Below, piece after piece: positions 50,961-64,000 of a DNA stretch of 64,000 nucleotides. The position numbers and the translations under genes were made by a program. Origin of the DNA: Balanoglossus misakiensis (taxonomy: Eukaryota > Hemichordata); assembly GCA_040954595.2 (NCBI GenBank), contig CM082590.2, forward strand, positions 9,920,001 to 9,984,000. The letters run 5' to 3'. Below the pieces are notes generated by a model. The model searched no databases. It was not told the origin of the DNA and saw only the letters and a list, made by a program, of their open reading frames with translations. Position 1 is the stretch's first letter; every line of letters begins with the position of its first letter.

Positions 50961-53900
50961 GCCAACACAAACTCTACCTCACCTACACACGCCCCTTCTC
51001 CCTCTCTCAGGTAATTTCACAGGGGAATTCGGAAAGTATTTACATTTTCGACTAGCTGAAGGTAGACCAGACTGGGTGCTAATCACAAGCCTTCGGAAAT
51101 CCTTCCAATGTTACTTATACATTCAAATGTCTGGCAACACCTATGTGTTATCTATGCAAACTTTCTGCATTAACGTCCACTACAAATCTCGACTTTCCAG
51201 CCCAAATGACAGGCGTTAAGGTCTCCCCTTTTAACAAGGTAGTGTCTCTGGTACTCTCGTAAAACTACGTGAACTGTGAAAGGTTCGAATGTAAGCATCT
51301 GTGAAACCCGAGCCTATTGTCAGCCCCCGTCAAGGATACGAACTGAAAACTCCAAAAAGTTGCAGACTTGGTGATTAATAGTCGATACATGACACATTTA
51401 TGATCTTGCCAATAAACCGAAATTCTGTCATCTTGTGCTCACGACATTTTCCCTGGTAAATTTCTCACTCTGCCGAAGGAGGGAGGTGAGAATCGTTCTT
51501 CTGGTACACAAACAGACAATTTTGTTTCCTTTGATGTAGATGGGGGAAAACTCAAGTTGTTGGTATTGTGGAATGACAGTGAGTTTTATATACCTTGCTG
51601 TGTGTTGTAATAAAGATATCAATAAAGAGCGTGGGGATTTGAAGGTTACCAATTAAAAGGGGAATGTTTTACTGTTGTTGTTATATTGGTGGTTTTCTCG
51701 ACTGCAAATTTACATGTTACAATGGTACTCAGCGAGTCTCGGATTGAGTTCAGAAGTGGGATTTACGAGGGTGGAGGCGTGTTGAATCTGTCTACCCAGG
51801 ACTAGGAAACTTGGTCGCTGGTTACCGAGAGGCGCGAAAAAATCCGGGCGGCAGAAGAGGAACCACCGGCGCGGTCACAACCAACAACGACGCGCAAAAG
51901 CCAATCGGAGAACGCGATAATCTTCAGGGATTTTCCGGACCGTACCCCGGTGACTGCATCTTCTACATTTACGACGTTTAGTACCAGTCTCTGACGTGTC
52001 GTTAAAAACGTTGCCCAGGCTGCTGGACACAATCGCCGAGGACTTAAAATTCGAAAACTGAGAAAAGAAATCGGGAGGTAAACGAACTTACAATGACGGA
52101 GGATCTTCTGAAGCTGGAGTGATTCTTAACTGTATGTCTGGAAAAGAAAAAAAGGCAAAAGAGACCTATGAGGTTTTATAATTCTCGGATTTGTTTAAGA
52201 CGGCTGTAAATAAATAATTAGGATAATAACATGATGCTCTGTTTGCGCTACGAATACGGAGACATTTATCACCCCTGATATGTGTGTGTTACATCATCGA
52301 AGGGGTACTCGCACACTGTCGCGGGAGTTGTACAGGGCACGATATATTTTCTTGATATCGCTCGTATATCCAGACCGCAAAGAGCAGCCAAGAATGTTGC
52401 GAACGATCACCTTTTGAAAAGAAACAAGCGTTTAAAACCCCGGGGTGTTGTAAGTGCCATCGACTCTCGACACCCCGGTGAAATAAAGACGCTCTATAAT
52501 ACAGCTCACAGGGAATCTGCTTTGCAAGGTTTTGTTTTTACGAGTGTTTTGTCCCGTGGCCGTTCTTGTGTCGCATTTCTGGAGTACAAAAGATCAGAGA
52601 TACCGAGGAATGAGAGGAATAATCGTTGTAAACAGAGACCGGTTTATTGCCGCCGTACCGTGGACTGGCCTCAACCCCAGAAACAAGGAAAGTTCCGACA
52701 TTAAAAATAGCTCCGTGGGAGAAAGTTGCCGGACAGGCGCAGTGGCGGGGAAAAATCACCGGTATTGGGACAACTTTTCGTTGGTTGAGACACTGGAGTA
52801 CTCTGCTGTTATTATAAATTTGAGGATTTTTATTCCGATGTTGCCGGGACACCGAGATTTCTATGAAGGCTGGGGCGTGAAAGTGACCGAACTATGGCCT
52901 CCGACACTTGCATTTGGTGTACTCGGCCCCGTTCAGCGAATTCTTGTTTTCTTTTGGCGACTCGGATCAAAAGCGGGGAGAAAAATGATCAAAAGAATCG
53001 CGATGCTGTCTCTGTTATTTACAACGAGTGCACGGAGTATAAAAAAGTGAAGGTACGCTTGTGAAAAATGTACCTGTGTCTTTGACTATCAAAGCAAATA
53101 CCGACGACGATGACGACAGAATTGGTGCGATATGGTCCGACAGAGCAGTGTCCGACAAGACAAGGTAATAATATCAAGAATTTAATCCTATAACCTACAA
53201 TTCTGACTTGCCTTCCGACGTTACTTCAGAACTGTATGTTGGGGCTTTGAAAATTAAGTTTAATCAACGTCGGATCACAGTTTATGGTACACGACAATCG
53301 TCTGACGGTTTACAACTCTGATACGCCCATCGTTTTTATTTATTTACTCCGTTTTTCAGCAACAACAAAATTCGCATGAATGTAACCTTTCGCAGGGAGC
53401 CTGAGATATTTTTTGCACAATGTGCTTTGGAAAGAACAGGGAATACAGAAAAAGGTGTGTGAGCTCCATGCAGCTTCGAGCAGTCACCATTTACATAACG
53501 AGCAAACACTGGTCTATAATAGGAAATCATTGCCGAACTCGTCCATTTTAATTTTGCGTTTAAACAGGACTCGAACTCGTGCGAACAATTAATTCTCATA
53601 TACTTGGAGTAATACATAATCCAAGTAGTATCCTTAGGCTTATGAAGAAACAGTATTTGTCTCGACACATTCTTCGTGTGTTATGGGTGTTAGCGGGAAG
53701 ACAAGTCAGCGAATCTACATGTAACAATCACCCCAATATGGCTTTCAGTCAATTTTGTTTGTAAAATATAAAAATATACTCTAATAGTGGTAAATGTTTG
53801 TATGGGTACAGACTATTTATTTTCAAGTTTACCGATAAACTTCGGCTTAGCGCTAGTGCTGGGTTTGTGAATTGGGGGCTTGTGGCGTTAGTAGACGTCG

Positions 53901-55852
53901 GTGACGATATGGTTCTGTTTTGAGGAGCGGTGGTTGTGATAAGGCAGGTATGCGGGGTGGGTGGAAGCAATGGCGGCCATTGGGTTACACAGACGGGCAC
54001 CTGGCAGAAAAGACCACAGGCGCACGTCAATTTGAAGAGCCCTGTCAGCGCAAAAGTCGCATATTCACACCGGCTCATCGTACACAGGCAACGCAAAAAT
54101 TCCCGCCGCCAAAATCGTGCGGAAAGTAACGAGTAATAGTAATACCCCGATCAAATATTGAGGCATTTGTTCGTTTACCGGGTAATAAATGCTAAAGTTC
54201 GATCCAGAAAGGGGACAAAATAAGGCCGGGTCATCTTGTTCTGTTATCTGCACCTTTCGTTCTGGGTTCATGACGCGGTATCTGCACTCAGATCAGTGTA
54301 TATTTGATAACTTTCAAAATTTTGGAACAACAATCGATCACTGCGATAGGCAAACCATACAAAGCGGCTCGGGAGGCTGTCAGAATGTCAACACTTGGGC
54401 AGACGACACTTCAAAACGAGGTTGTAACCCATCCATCACGGACTTAAAAAAATGACGTTTCGCAATTATTCTGGCGAGGCCGAATATGTTTTGTTTAAAT
54501 ACGAGAAATATCAACGATCGGACTGTGGTAGAGCGTGAGCCCGTGTCGAAGACATGTTTGCGCTCTGGTTAAAATTTGACGGAAAGTCGACGCAGGGTAA
54601 AACGTAGACAAACACAACACCATTCAGATAGAACCACATACGTTGTAAAATCTCTTTTAATTCGCATATGGAAGCTCGGGTTGCTTGTACACAGCAGATA
54701 CCTAACCATATTTCCAGTTAAAGATCTAATATCATTAAAGAAATACTCAGAGCTATTTCTTTTTACAGGAAGAGGAAATTCAACAAAGCACCGGTGATCT
54801 AAAACTTCACAATTTTTTTTTGTATGCAGCTGACTGCATTGGTGCTTAGAGGGTCGTGGGGTTATCTCTTGCTGGTTGCACGGAACGCCTGCTTGTGTAT
54901 CTCGCCAAACTCCTGGTCAGCAATTCGCCCTTGAACTAAGATCGGGTCGCCATCATACCATAATTGCAACGACTCTACATCATGTTGAAACCCCTACCCC
55001 ACCCCACCCTATCCTAACCTAAATTCGGTTGGCTAAGCCTGAACTACAACTGGACGACCAACAACCGCACAAATTTGACAACCATGGTCTCTACGAGACA
55101 CAGACATCCAACCAGACCCCAATTTCTTGAACACTGAATAACATCTATCGAGCTACAAATTTAGACTCACAATCATGGCGACCTAGTTCCACATTTACGA
55201 CAGAGTACTGATATTATCTTCAATTTCACGATCACATATTATAGCTCTAAAAATACTCTTAAATATTATCATATTTATCAGCTTCCATAAGTACTCTATA
55301 TGCATCATACTGTATAGTCCAAACAAAATTGAAAATATTTAAGTAAATTTCATCTAGAAAATCTCTCATCATTTCGCAGGCTAGGACTGTCGTCTGTCAG
55401 ACAACAAAATATTATAAATATGCAACTGAATATGACAATTTCTATTTTACAACAATGCGTTTGGAAGTTTTAAAAATGATAAGCATTTTAACAATATGAG
55501 AGTAAAAATTAAAAAAAAAATGGAAAGACACTTTGCCAATATATACATTCTAGCCGAATTCAGGTGTTTGACACCAAAATATATTCTTTTTTTCTCGATG
55601 TTGTTTTATGCTGACGCACAGTGACTGAAATTTGGTCAAAAGCGGTTTACTTTGTAACCCAACGAACATTTTACTGTTTCCTCTGCAGGATAAGTCAATT
55701 TTCACGAAAAAAAGACGTTATATCACGTGGTTGCAGCATAAAGTATTTGGTTTTCAACAGTTTTCAACAGAATAGGTTCATAGCGTGTTCTTTTTATCGC
55801 TCTCTCGAAAAAGACCGTGTATTCTGTTTTAGTTTCCCGGGAACGTGCGTGA

Positions 55853-58086
<2,234 letters not shown>

Positions 58087-58186
58087 TATTCGGGAAGTGA
58101 TTTGTGACTGGGCCCTCTGCTAAGTGGCCGATATGCTAGGCCCAGACATTTCCAACAATTTATCAACCATGACACCCAAGTAAGAG

Positions 58187-58208
58187 TCACGTGATAACGG
58201 GAGCCAAT
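58187..58208 (-). promoter_or_regulatory. Hox6 proximal promoter module: CCAAT box + TCACGTGA
   Basis: TCACGTGA at 58187-58194, 9-bp spacer, CCAAT at 58204-58208. The E-box is 101 bp before the start codon. In gene orientation it reads TTTGATTGG, a CTCCCGTTA spacer, then TCACGTGAC. A CAGACGAC motif lies just upstream, at 58219-58226. Confidence 0.75.
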
Positions 58209-58210
58209 CA

Positions 58211-59677
58211 AACGCTATCAGACGACAGCCTGACAATGGGAACCCTACAGATGCACTCGAATTTTGCTACGATACAGGGAATTCAGGCTGACCTGTCGAT
58301 GCAGTACTCAAAGTAGCGGATCGTGCCGCTTTTCGGGGCGGTCTAAACAAATATTGCGACAGGGGCAAATATTTACAAGTAGCGGGTTTCATATAAACAG
58401 CTGTAAATAAATTCCCCATGGCAAAGAAGTTCCGAACAAACAAACTTTCACTTGGCGTCCAGCTGTGTTGCGTACCGGCATGCATTTCGCGCCGATGATT
58501 GACAGAACATAGACATGTCTCGAGGCAATGTTGCTCCTTTTCTCGTTTGGGCTTGTACAAGATTTTGAAAAATGATATCCTTTTTGGCATTCGAGGAGTC
58601 AAAAGAAAAGTTTTGATTGTGAATCGGCGACTCTGTCGCCATTTTCGATAGTGGTGGCCATGTATTGGTAATGTTTTTAAAAATTGTCTAAATTTGATTT
58701 CTTTCTCTTTTCTTGTCAAAAATGTGGTTTATGCCCACAGGCGTGAAAACCACGTCCAATATTACAAGAAACGAAAGGTCGTGACTGACATTGTAAATCA
58801 GCCGCTTAAAACCTCATCTGCGGTACCTACAAAGTCCAGCTCCAAAATGTGATGTTTTTCAAAGAAACAATACATTTTCAAAGACCTTTTGTAATTGTCG
58901 GCCGTTTGATCAGCAAAGTGTGTCGAAAGAACGTCTTGGGCTCTTTACAAAAAGGCATCAATTTTTTTTACCCCAAATACTATCAGTAGTCAACTATCGT
59001 TCACGTGAAGTTGCCGGGGTGCTCGAATATCCTGATTTTGTTCAGTAAATGCCAGCATATTGAGGGAGAAAATTGGGAAAAATCGACTGTTCACGATTAA
59101 GCCAGACACGATTTGCCAATTCTAAAATCGTGTGCTTAATCCGAGAATTGAATTTCACCGAACGACAAAATGTGGCGAGCGAAAATTAACACAGCTGCTT
59201 AGTCATAAATCCTTCAACTGCACACGATGCATTGATTAGGGACGAGATATGGAAAGTGTGCGACAGCGTTTCATTCATACGTCCTTGAAATTAATCCTCA
59301 GAGATTGCCATCGAGAAAATCAGTCTTAGAACGAGCCAAGCAAGAAAGTTTAGCTGTTGTAAGTACACTAGTGTCGCAAGCGGAAGAACGTAGTAACCCG
59401 TAAATTGCAAGATCCCATACAAATTGTCGATGACACGGCAATAAAAGGGATGTTTATAGTCATAACACTCATAAAATGATTATTTACTAGTGTGAGAGAG
59501 GTTTAATTGTCGGGAGATATATGATTCGGGGGAAATGTTCAGATGTACTCAGTCGTTGAGTATTAGCCGTCAGAGTATGCCAAATAAGACACCTGATTGT
59601 CAAGAATTTTCTTTTCTCTCAAATTTAAGCCTGCCGGCCGAGTTTGGATTTTTGTACGCCATTTTGGATTTTTCAAG
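58211..59677. other. Hox6 upstream region, no gene recognised
   Basis: It contains the CAGACGAC copy at 58219, a YY1-like CGCCATTT at 58637 and a further TCACGTGA at 59001 without a paired CCAAT. A 150-codon minus-strand frame at 58267-58719 has no recognisable domain. Confidence 0.5.
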
Positions 59678-60149
59678 ATGTGGCCTTTGAGGGATCTTGT
59701 CGGGCAAGCTGTCGGCAACTTGAAGGGGTTAGCGGACAAATTGCCGAGAAATGTGTCTGGGGTAAGTACGGTAGATCTTCAGGATTCTTCCCATGGCCTT
59801 TTAGCATTTTTGACCGCGCTTGTCGTTCGGCCGCATTCTTGTTACACAGTCAAATTTACAGAGTAAAACGGGGATATTTTAGACAATAATATAGCATCTA
59901 GAGTTTAGTAAACATAGCTCTATGTAATATGCTTTCATAACTTTGGGACAAGATTCGCTTTTCAATTTTTTGATAAGTATTTTAAGGGACGACAGAAAGC
60001 TTGTAAATTCCTGGGGGTATCTGACAAGGGCGGCAACTGAGCAAGGAATACCATATGTTAGAAATTTGTGGGTTGACCTAAAACCTGACTATATTGATGT
60101 AGAGAAAAATATTGAACACCAAAAGAAATGCCAGAAGAACAACTTCTAA
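59678..60149 (+). CDS. Weak candidate two-exon gene, divergent from Hox6, small protein of unknown function
   Basis: The ATG at 59678 (AAG ATG context) opens MWPLRDLVGQAVGNLKGLAD followed by KLPRNVSG, an amphipathic 28-residue stretch. It ends exactly at a strong donor, GGG|GTAAGT (59762). A YY1-like CGCCATTT sits 21 bp before the ATG. Downstream, an open stretch to TAA at 60147-60149 encodes NSWGYLTRAATEQGIPYVRN and then LWVDLKPDYIDVEKNIE, and looks protein-like. The only in-frame acceptor (ACAGAAAG|CTT, about 60000) is poor, while the better acceptor (TTTTAAG|G at about 59987) breaks the frame. The model would give about 77 residues. Faint by-eye similarity to the N-terminal half of F-type ATP synthase subunit g is not reliable. 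It could equally be a non-coding divergent transcript or chance. Confidence 0.22.
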
Positions 60150-63100
60150 CGAGTTTACCACAATCCCCATCTGAAAATGGCACACCGCTGTATTTTTGCT
60201 TTTAAGAATCAACCCGTCGTCTTGTCGGATTGTTTTCCATATTTTCCCTTCCCTTGGTAGAAATACGCGCGTACTTTGTACTTTAGAAACGGAGCTTGTA
60301 ATGTCAACATAGAGCGGAAAAAAGTCGTTCACCAAATACTTGCTTACACGTGTGTTCTAGCTCTCCACAGAACGTAACATTCCCCATAAAACCTAAACTC
60401 CGGTACGTTAACGACTGCCCCGTTAACCTACCGAGAATTAATGACAGTTGCTCGTTTTTATGAACCATATTTTCCCGTCCAAACGACTTAGCAAAAAAAA
60501 TTACGACTTTGCTTTTAAGAAAGTTAACATGTATCGGAGTATATAAATCTCAACCGGTAGGGCAGTTTCTCAGTGTTTCTTTACGACCGTTCACCGAGCG
60601 AAACGGTTGATCGGGCGGAGAGCGCGAATCCGTGTAGGTAAGAAACATTTACAAACTATCGGTAGAATCTAGCCTGCCCTTTACTTTTCGTCACATCTAG
60701 ACGTTCTTGATAGAAAGCTGACACCTTTACACGACCCCTGCTCCCGGGTCTTCGTGTGTGAAACGCACGTGCATGTACTTAAATTTTGGGTGCAAAAATC
60801 ATAATATTAACCCACTTCTTCCCAAACTAAAACATATTTAGGACCTCAGTTCCATCTATAGATAGTCTAGCTTGTCTGAAACACCCCCAATTCACGTAAA
60901 ATTAAATCTACATCCAACAGTTTGGCTGTCTGAACTCGAACCACTATATTCAACGTTTTTAGTCACCGGGTGTGAAAATCGCACGTGAGGTCACAAAACT
61001 GCGCAAAAGAAATTGGTAGATTTTTAGCTTTTCATTTTTAGAGATTTGACAAACGCTTTTTCTAATTGCTTCTCTGCTTTGCAATATTTTCTCTTGGGAG
61101 ACAAGAAAAGTGTCAACAAAACGTAATAAGGAAGGATGTGATCTTTGTAGATAATTTCAAACTAATACTAAACCTGTAAGTCTTTTGCCGGATCAGTAAG
61201 TTTGTAAACATGACAATATTGCCGTATCCAAAATGTGCCGTCAGAAAGATCGGCTCAACGGCAAAATTCTTCAAAATTTCGAAGATATTTTTCGTCGACA
61301 TATTATGGCACAGGAAATTGGCAGGACAGTATTGTGTACAATTGTTTTGCTGCTTTTCTGTATGTTTTGTAATTTATCTCCGATAAATACCACGATTTTC
61401 CAGAAACAAATGTCGCTACACCGCAGCATACTCGCGCGCATATACTTGATTGACGCTGACTTATTCACTTTCACATGTCATCTTAACATGGCTCTATGCG
61501 ACTGAGCAAAAAAACGAAAAATTGCCAACAGCATAAAACAATGCAAGTTTTCTTGTCTTTTAAATTTTAATCCTGTCGTCCAGATCCAAATTAAATCTCT
61601 TAAAATTCTTTTAAAGTGAAGTGTTTGGATTTAAGCAGCGGAACAACAAGGCAATGCTTTTCGGTGTTTTCACTGTAAGATCGTTCCAGTTATTTGAACT
61701 AAAAAAACAACCAGCCGAATCCGTTTTAGGTTAGAGCTTAATCCTAGGTAATGAATGAGAAGATATTACCTATCTAATCCTTAAAGAGACAAATATTCTA
61801 TAAAAATCACAGTGATGACGGTTTATTGCAGCATTGCTTAGTAGACGGCAGTATATGAGCAGACGACAGAAAGTAGTTATGTCTGACAAGAAAGTGCGCC
61901 AACCGATGAAATCTTCACATTGTTGACGACGATACTGATACGAATGAAACGTTTCATTATTCTAAATTTTTAGTGATCATTGATAATTTGAAACGATAAT
62001 TAATTTTACTTTGTTGCATCACTTGCCAACTGACGAAGATGAAGCAAAGAATCGTGCTATTAAACCCCAGTAAAGCAACTGATAGGATTTGACATTCGCA
62101 AGAAAACAAAATCTTCCAAGTTACATGTACATGCATGTATTTCTTTCTTCGCCCATGGGAAGCTGTATGTACTATTAAACTTCCCTATCAGAACACCTAT
62201 TACCTACTTTAATTTCCAAACCCAATCAGTACTTTTGCGGTCAAGGTGAAGCGATCACTTAAAAGCGACCTCTCTACTACAATGACAATCCTTCGTCCGC
62301 CATTTTTATTCCCCTATTGACACAATTCAAACGAAATCTCCAAATCAAAGTATTAATCTAAAACCAAAAGCTTACCAACATATCTGAGATTAAACAAATA
62401 TTATCAGAAACATGTCATTTTAGTATTAAAACAATTTCTTAACACGTCCTTATCTGTATTAAGTGGACTGCTATGGCCATGTTTGTTCATATATATCCCA
62501 TAACTGATTTTAGGCGATATCTATCTGTCGCGCGTGCGAGGGATTTCTACTTTTTCTCAGCAGACGACAGAACCACGTCGACGGTCATAAATTTTACAAT
62601 GGCTGAGGATTTTCAAGAATGCTTTAATAAAATATAGCTCAGTCACTTTTGTTGTCATAAATTTTAAGACAAAAACCGTTCATCAATTTTTCACGACTTG
62701 AGTCGAGAGCGTTCGCCTGTGAATTTTTCATCGTCTGGTGATCAGATATTGCCTGTTTTATATCTGTACAAATCTTAAATTTCTGACAAAATTAACTGTT
62801 CAAATTAACATGCGAGTTTTAATGTTAAAACTGCAATTTTGATTTTGTTCGGAATGTTAAAACATTGGACAAGGTCTTGTAACTATGTTACGTTTCTTGT
62901 GTTCGTCAAGACCCAGGAAAACGCTGTATAACAGCTGACAACCACCAAAGCATTTTGTACAATTTTCACGCTTTTTAACGATTCTTCACGACTTGAATTT
63001 AACTTTTCATGAAATTCCTGTTATTTAATGCACAAGTGCTCACAAATTTCCTAAATCATTACAGGGTTACTGATTATGCATACATGAAAATCGGTTGCTA

Positions 63101-64000
63101 AGTACAAGTTTGACGTCAGGAGGATCCTATGAGCCTGGGGTTTCTGATATCCTCGCTAAATCTAAAGTAATGTTACCAAATCGGACTCCTCTGACGTACA
63201 CTCGAGTATGACGGTAATTATTCCACGAAAAAGACTTAAATTATCTCCAGTCTGGCGAAAAATTCCTTCAAACTCGTTCTTAGTTGGCTGTAAAATCCTA
63301 GGCAATTGGACAATAAAAGTAAAATCACGCTGAAATCGCACTTTATTATTCCTTGAGTAAAGACTTTCAAGCTGAAGTATAATGACCAGATTGGATTTTC
63401 AAAATGACTCAGATATCTTCCTTGTGTCTGACATAATGTAGACATTTTTGTTTGCTTTCACGTCACTAAGAATCAAGAATTCACAAGAGAGCTAATTTAT
63501 GATGATGCATGAAATAGTATATGACAGAGTCTTTGGCAAATATGACAGTTATACAAAACAACCTGATTCCTTGACTCGCAACCGGCCGACCTAGTTGACA
63601 CTTTTTGTCGTCTGCTAAATATTTTGATCTAATTCAACTCGCTCACTTATTCTCAATTAAAAATGCACATTCTGAGAGATTACAGACATATGTCAAATGC
63701 AAGAATTCTTGTAATGTCAAACATTTTTGACGGATATTTGATTTAGATCACCAAAATTAATTTCCTACGCGCTGCACCTACATAATGCAAATTCCGGATG
63801 TCGTTGACTTGAAAATGTCGGGGCACCGTGGTGATTAGTTATCCGTTTTTTGAGAGAAATACTACTTGCAAAATGCTTAAAGCAAATTCAACAAACGTCT
63901 TCATTGGTTCTATCTGTAGTTTTTAAATAACCACACATATTCTTCAAAAATGTAGACGGAGATAATAGTTGCATTTCGCATCTTTTCGCCAACGATATCA
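60150..64000. other. Region upstream of Hox6 to the window edge, no gene recognised
   Basis: AT-rich sequence with three CAGACGAC copies (61860, 62561, 63607), the highest local density of this motif. It also holds a YY1-like site at 62298 and GTCATAAATTT (posterior-Hox/Cdx-like) at about 62587 and 62653. The next posterior Hox gene is presumably further right. Confidence 0.5.

Larger units (their letters stand above)
31506..55852. other. Hox5 to Hox6 intergenic region (24.3 kb), no gene recognised
   Basis: It holds a TTAA-flanked MITE-like element (32144), an ACAG microsatellite (32751), three copies of a dispersed repeat (33590, 44124, 48076), a GC-rich patch at about 34600-34720, three DR1 sites (40611-41507), an inverted ACGACA pair (45784), GTTT/GTT and CT runs, three CAGACGAC copies (35582, 54400, 55389) and five E2F-like sites (39291, 41770, 43470, 44484, 54100). 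The largest open frames (140 and 172 codons, overlapping, 52282-53050) lack recognisable domains. Confidence 0.5.

Noticed and set aside
52282-53050. Two overlapping plus-strand open frames of 140 and 172 codons
   Set aside because: They overlap in different frames in moderately GC-rich DNA, show no recognisable domain and no clear splice or poly(A) context; most likely chance.

Overview
This window is a piece of an animal Hox cluster, about 64 kb and AT-rich. It holds three Hox genes, all on the minus strand and in collinear order. From left to right they are the 5' end of Hox4 (Dfd class; its 3' part lies off the left edge), a complete two-exon Hox5 (Scr class), and a complete two-exon Hox6-class gene. 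The conserved microRNA mir-10 lies between Hox4 and Hox5, on the same strand. mir-10 is found next to Hox4 in most bilaterian clusters, and here it fixes the identity of the partial first gene. The N-terminal MSS(F/Y) starts, the YPWM hexapeptides and the Antp-class homeodomains are plainly readable. In both complete genes a phase-1 intron separates the hexapeptide from the homeodomain.

The organism is an invertebrate, most likely a deuterostome with an intact, spacious cluster (24-29 kb between genes). Hox4, Hox5 and Hox6 all present in order, a Hox6 N-terminus with an LYSASYDP block, and no Lox5-type peptide after the third homeodomain favour an enteropneust hemichordate or a cephalochordate over a protostome. 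I lean to hemichordate, but this is inference.

Layout: 1-282 Hox4 first exon; 380-402 its promoter module; 2.7-4.6 kb microsatellites; 7.9 kb mir-10; 10.55-11.25 kb a candidate two-exon plus-strand gene of unknown function; 13.0-14.4 kb two copies of a short inverted-repeat element; 16.17 kb a tandem PBC-HOX site; 18.6 kb an orphan copy of the Hox promoter module; 29.0-31.3 kb Hox5 and its promoter; 32.1 kb a TTAA-flanked MITE-like element; 33.6, 44.1 and 48.1 kb three copies of another dispersed repeat; 40.6-41.5 kb three DR1 nuclear-receptor sites; 55.9-58.1 kb Hox6 and its promoter; 59.7-60.1 kb a weaker candidate plus-strand transcript. The remaining sequence is non-coding as far as I can see.

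The most interesting signals lie outside the coding regions. (1) Each of the three Hox genes has, about 100-140 bp before its start codon, the same module: ATTGG (CCAAT box), 9-10 bp, then TCACGTGA. A fourth copy at 18.6 kb has no visible Hox gene and could be the promoter of the mir-10 primary transcript or a distal Hox4 promoter. (2) The 10-mer GCAGACGACA occurs exactly ten times, where base composition predicts far fewer than one. (3) GGCGGGAA (E2F-like) and AAATGGCG (YY1-like) are also strongly over-represented. (4) A previously unlabelled two-exon gene with good start context, splice sites and a poly(A) signal may sit between mir-10 and Hox5.
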